From Candidatus Hadarchaeales archaeon (GTDB lineage: Archaea; Hadarchaeota; Hadarchaeia; Hadarchaeales; WYZ-LMO6), in the NCBI GenBank assembly GCA_038736355.1, contig JAVYML010000001.1:306908-370907 (forward strand): 64,000 nt of DNA. The letters run 5' to 3'. The position numbers and the translations under genes were made by a program. Shown one piece after another: positions 63,364-64,000 of the stretch (positions within the stretch are counted from its first letter, which is position 1; each line of letters opens with the position of its first letter). A model generated the notes under the pieces. That model ran no database searches. It saw only the letters and a list, made by a program, of their open reading frames with translations, and was not told the DNA's origin.

Positions 63364-63659
63364 TGATCTGCTGTCGAGGTTTATCGAATTCAAGCTTGCC
63401 GGATTCCCTTTACTCCGCTGCTCAGCACTCCTCTCGCCCGGAAGTCGTAAGAATGAGGGGGAATTTGCCGGTGTGCACCACCTAGAGCTTGGTCGAAAGG
63501 AGCCTAGGTTATTGCAGATATCCTCCCGCCTCGGTATCTTCCCTCTCTGGCACCGGACCTCATCCCCGTAAAGGAGTGCTAGTTTTGCCGAGGTCATGCC
63601 CCTGATCTCATCACACTAGACCACCACCTTGCCATGCCAGGAGTTGAATTGAGCCTAAT
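63364..63659. ncRNA. Non-coding stretch, candidate structured RNA
   Basis: Nearly 300 bp with no supportable protein gene and mixed composition. Pairings that can be seen: AGCACTCCT (63424-63432) with AGGAGTGCT (63572-63580), 9 bp; CCGGTG (63468-63473) with CACCGG (63551-63556), enclosing a hairpin ACCTAG/CTAGGT with a GAAA loop (63478-63509) and a hairpin AGATA/TATCT (63516-63538); GACCTC with GAGGTC (63556-63595). The 9-bp helix is unlikely by chance; the 6-bp ones alone are not. RNase P, SRP and rRNA signatures were sought and not found. Identity and strand are unknown. Confidence 0.35.
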
Positions 63660-64000
63660 TCACTCCTTGTGGGGTGAAATCCAACACCAGCAAATCCTCT
63701 TGAGTTTGATTTCCTCCGCTGGTGGTAGGGTTTTACTTTCCTCCAAGAGAGGAGGTATCACTCTCTTTGCTTCCTCCAGTAGCCTTCCTTCCTTCATGGC
63801 CCGGTAAAGCTGGTTCACCAACGTTATCCTATCGCAAACTTCCCTAAAACCTGCGGCCAGTTTTTCCCCCTCATCGCCCAAGCGGCTGAGCTTTTCATAG
63901 ATTTCCCTAGTCTTCCGACCGCCTGGAGGACCCCGAGTCCGCTGACGAATTTTTCTTCTTTCCATTTCCTCGATGAGTTCCAGCTTAACCAGCCTTAAAC
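63660..64000 (-). CDS. Unknown helical protein, cut by the window edge
   Basis: The frame stays open to the right end of the window (LRLVKLELIEEMERRK), so the true start lies beyond 64000. The visible 113 residues are charged and helical (EIYEKLSRLGDEGEKLAAGF, ITLVNQLYRAMKEGRLLEEA) and end in KRICWCWISPHKE. No family is recognised. An internal ATG at 63965 is an alternative start. Less GC-rich in codon use than the genes to its left. Confidence 0.5.
   Translation of the reverse strand, partial: LRLVKLELIEEMERRKIRQRTRGPPGGRKTREIYEKLSRLGDEGEKLAAGFREVCDRITLVNQLYRAMKEGRLLEEAKRVIPPLLEESKTLPPAEEIKLKRICWCWISPHKE

Noticed and set aside
63364-63659. RNase P RNA, SRP RNA or rRNA fragment
   Set aside because: The RNase P core GGAAAGUC, the SRP helix 8 motif GGAAG with AGCAG, and continuous rRNA similarity are all absent; short resemblances are at chance level.
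1-64000. CRISPR array, insertion sequence or prophage
   Set aside because: No regularly spaced repeats, cas genes, transposase or phage structural genes are seen; the only mobile element supported is the TFB intein.

Overview
The window is archaeal chromosomal DNA. The evidence is a TFIIB-type transcription factor (TFB), the gene set L18e-L13-S9-RpoN, ribosomal protein S8e, Gar1, a GPN-loop GTPase, Trm1, eukaryote-type prolyl-tRNA synthetase, AglB/STT3, inositol-phosphate synthase next to a CDP-alcohol phosphotransferase, and TATA boxes of the TTTAAATA type. Most of it is GC-rich with heavy AGG/GAG codon use, one- to four-base gene overlaps (ATGA, GTGA, TTGA) and many GTG or TTG starts. The only tRNA found carries an encoded CCA. 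A thermophilic, anaerobic, euryarchaeal-like lineage (for example Hadarchaeota or a relative of Archaeoglobi) fits, but I cannot fix the taxon from sequence alone.

Region 1 (1 to about 12.6 kb) is visibly AT-richer and holds a surface-glycan locus. It has glycosyltransferases and a complete set for a CMP-activated nonulosonic (legionaminic-like) acid: LegF-, LegI-, LegG-, LegH-, LegC- and LegB-like enzymes, encoded roughly in reverse order of the pathway. Two further sugar enzymes sit among them. The locus ends in a graveyard of broken genes (a SpsG/PseG fragment and a glycosyltransferase tail fused to an FkbM methyltransferase head) that coincides with the change of base composition. A Wzx-type flippase and a GalE-like epimerase follow in native composition; AglB at 49-51 kb could use the exported glycan.

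Region 2 (15.7-22.4 kb) carries an orphan DUF4143 ATPase with an inverted repeat around its TATA box, S8e, an smc-scpA-scpB operon in which SMC lacks a recognisable hinge, and the L18e-L13-S9-RpoN operon.

Region 3 (22.5-41 kb) is metabolic: an acetoacetate-decarboxylase-like protein with an acyl-CoA dehydrogenase, an M50 protease, an ADP-forming acyl-CoA synthetase subunit, a glycerol-3-phosphate-oxidation operon (ADPS-like flavoenzyme, GlpC-, GlpA-, GlpB-like, DUF1667) with a divergent FGGY kinase, a secreted type-B carboxylesterase, tRNA-Gly, and an LsrF-like aldolase/alcohol dehydrogenase operon.

Region 4 (41-64 kb) is mainly housekeeping: ProRS, HisRS, endonuclease IV, archaetidylinositol synthesis (PfkB kinase, Ino1, PadR, CDP-alcohol phosphotransferase), AglB, 3-hydroxyacyl-CoA dehydrogenase, rRNA and tRNA methyltransferases, Sir2, tandem SCP2 proteins, an intein-containing TFB, Gar1 and a GPN GTPase. 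The right end has a 319-bp non-coding stretch that may hold a structured RNA, then a gene cut by the window edge.

The most unusual items are the short hinge-less SMC beside intact ScpA/ScpB, the TFB intein with a non-standard C-terminal splice motif, a tRNA-Gly with C at position 33, the chimera at the glycan-island boundary, symmetric operators at two promoters, and a 23-residue Lys/Cys microprotein.
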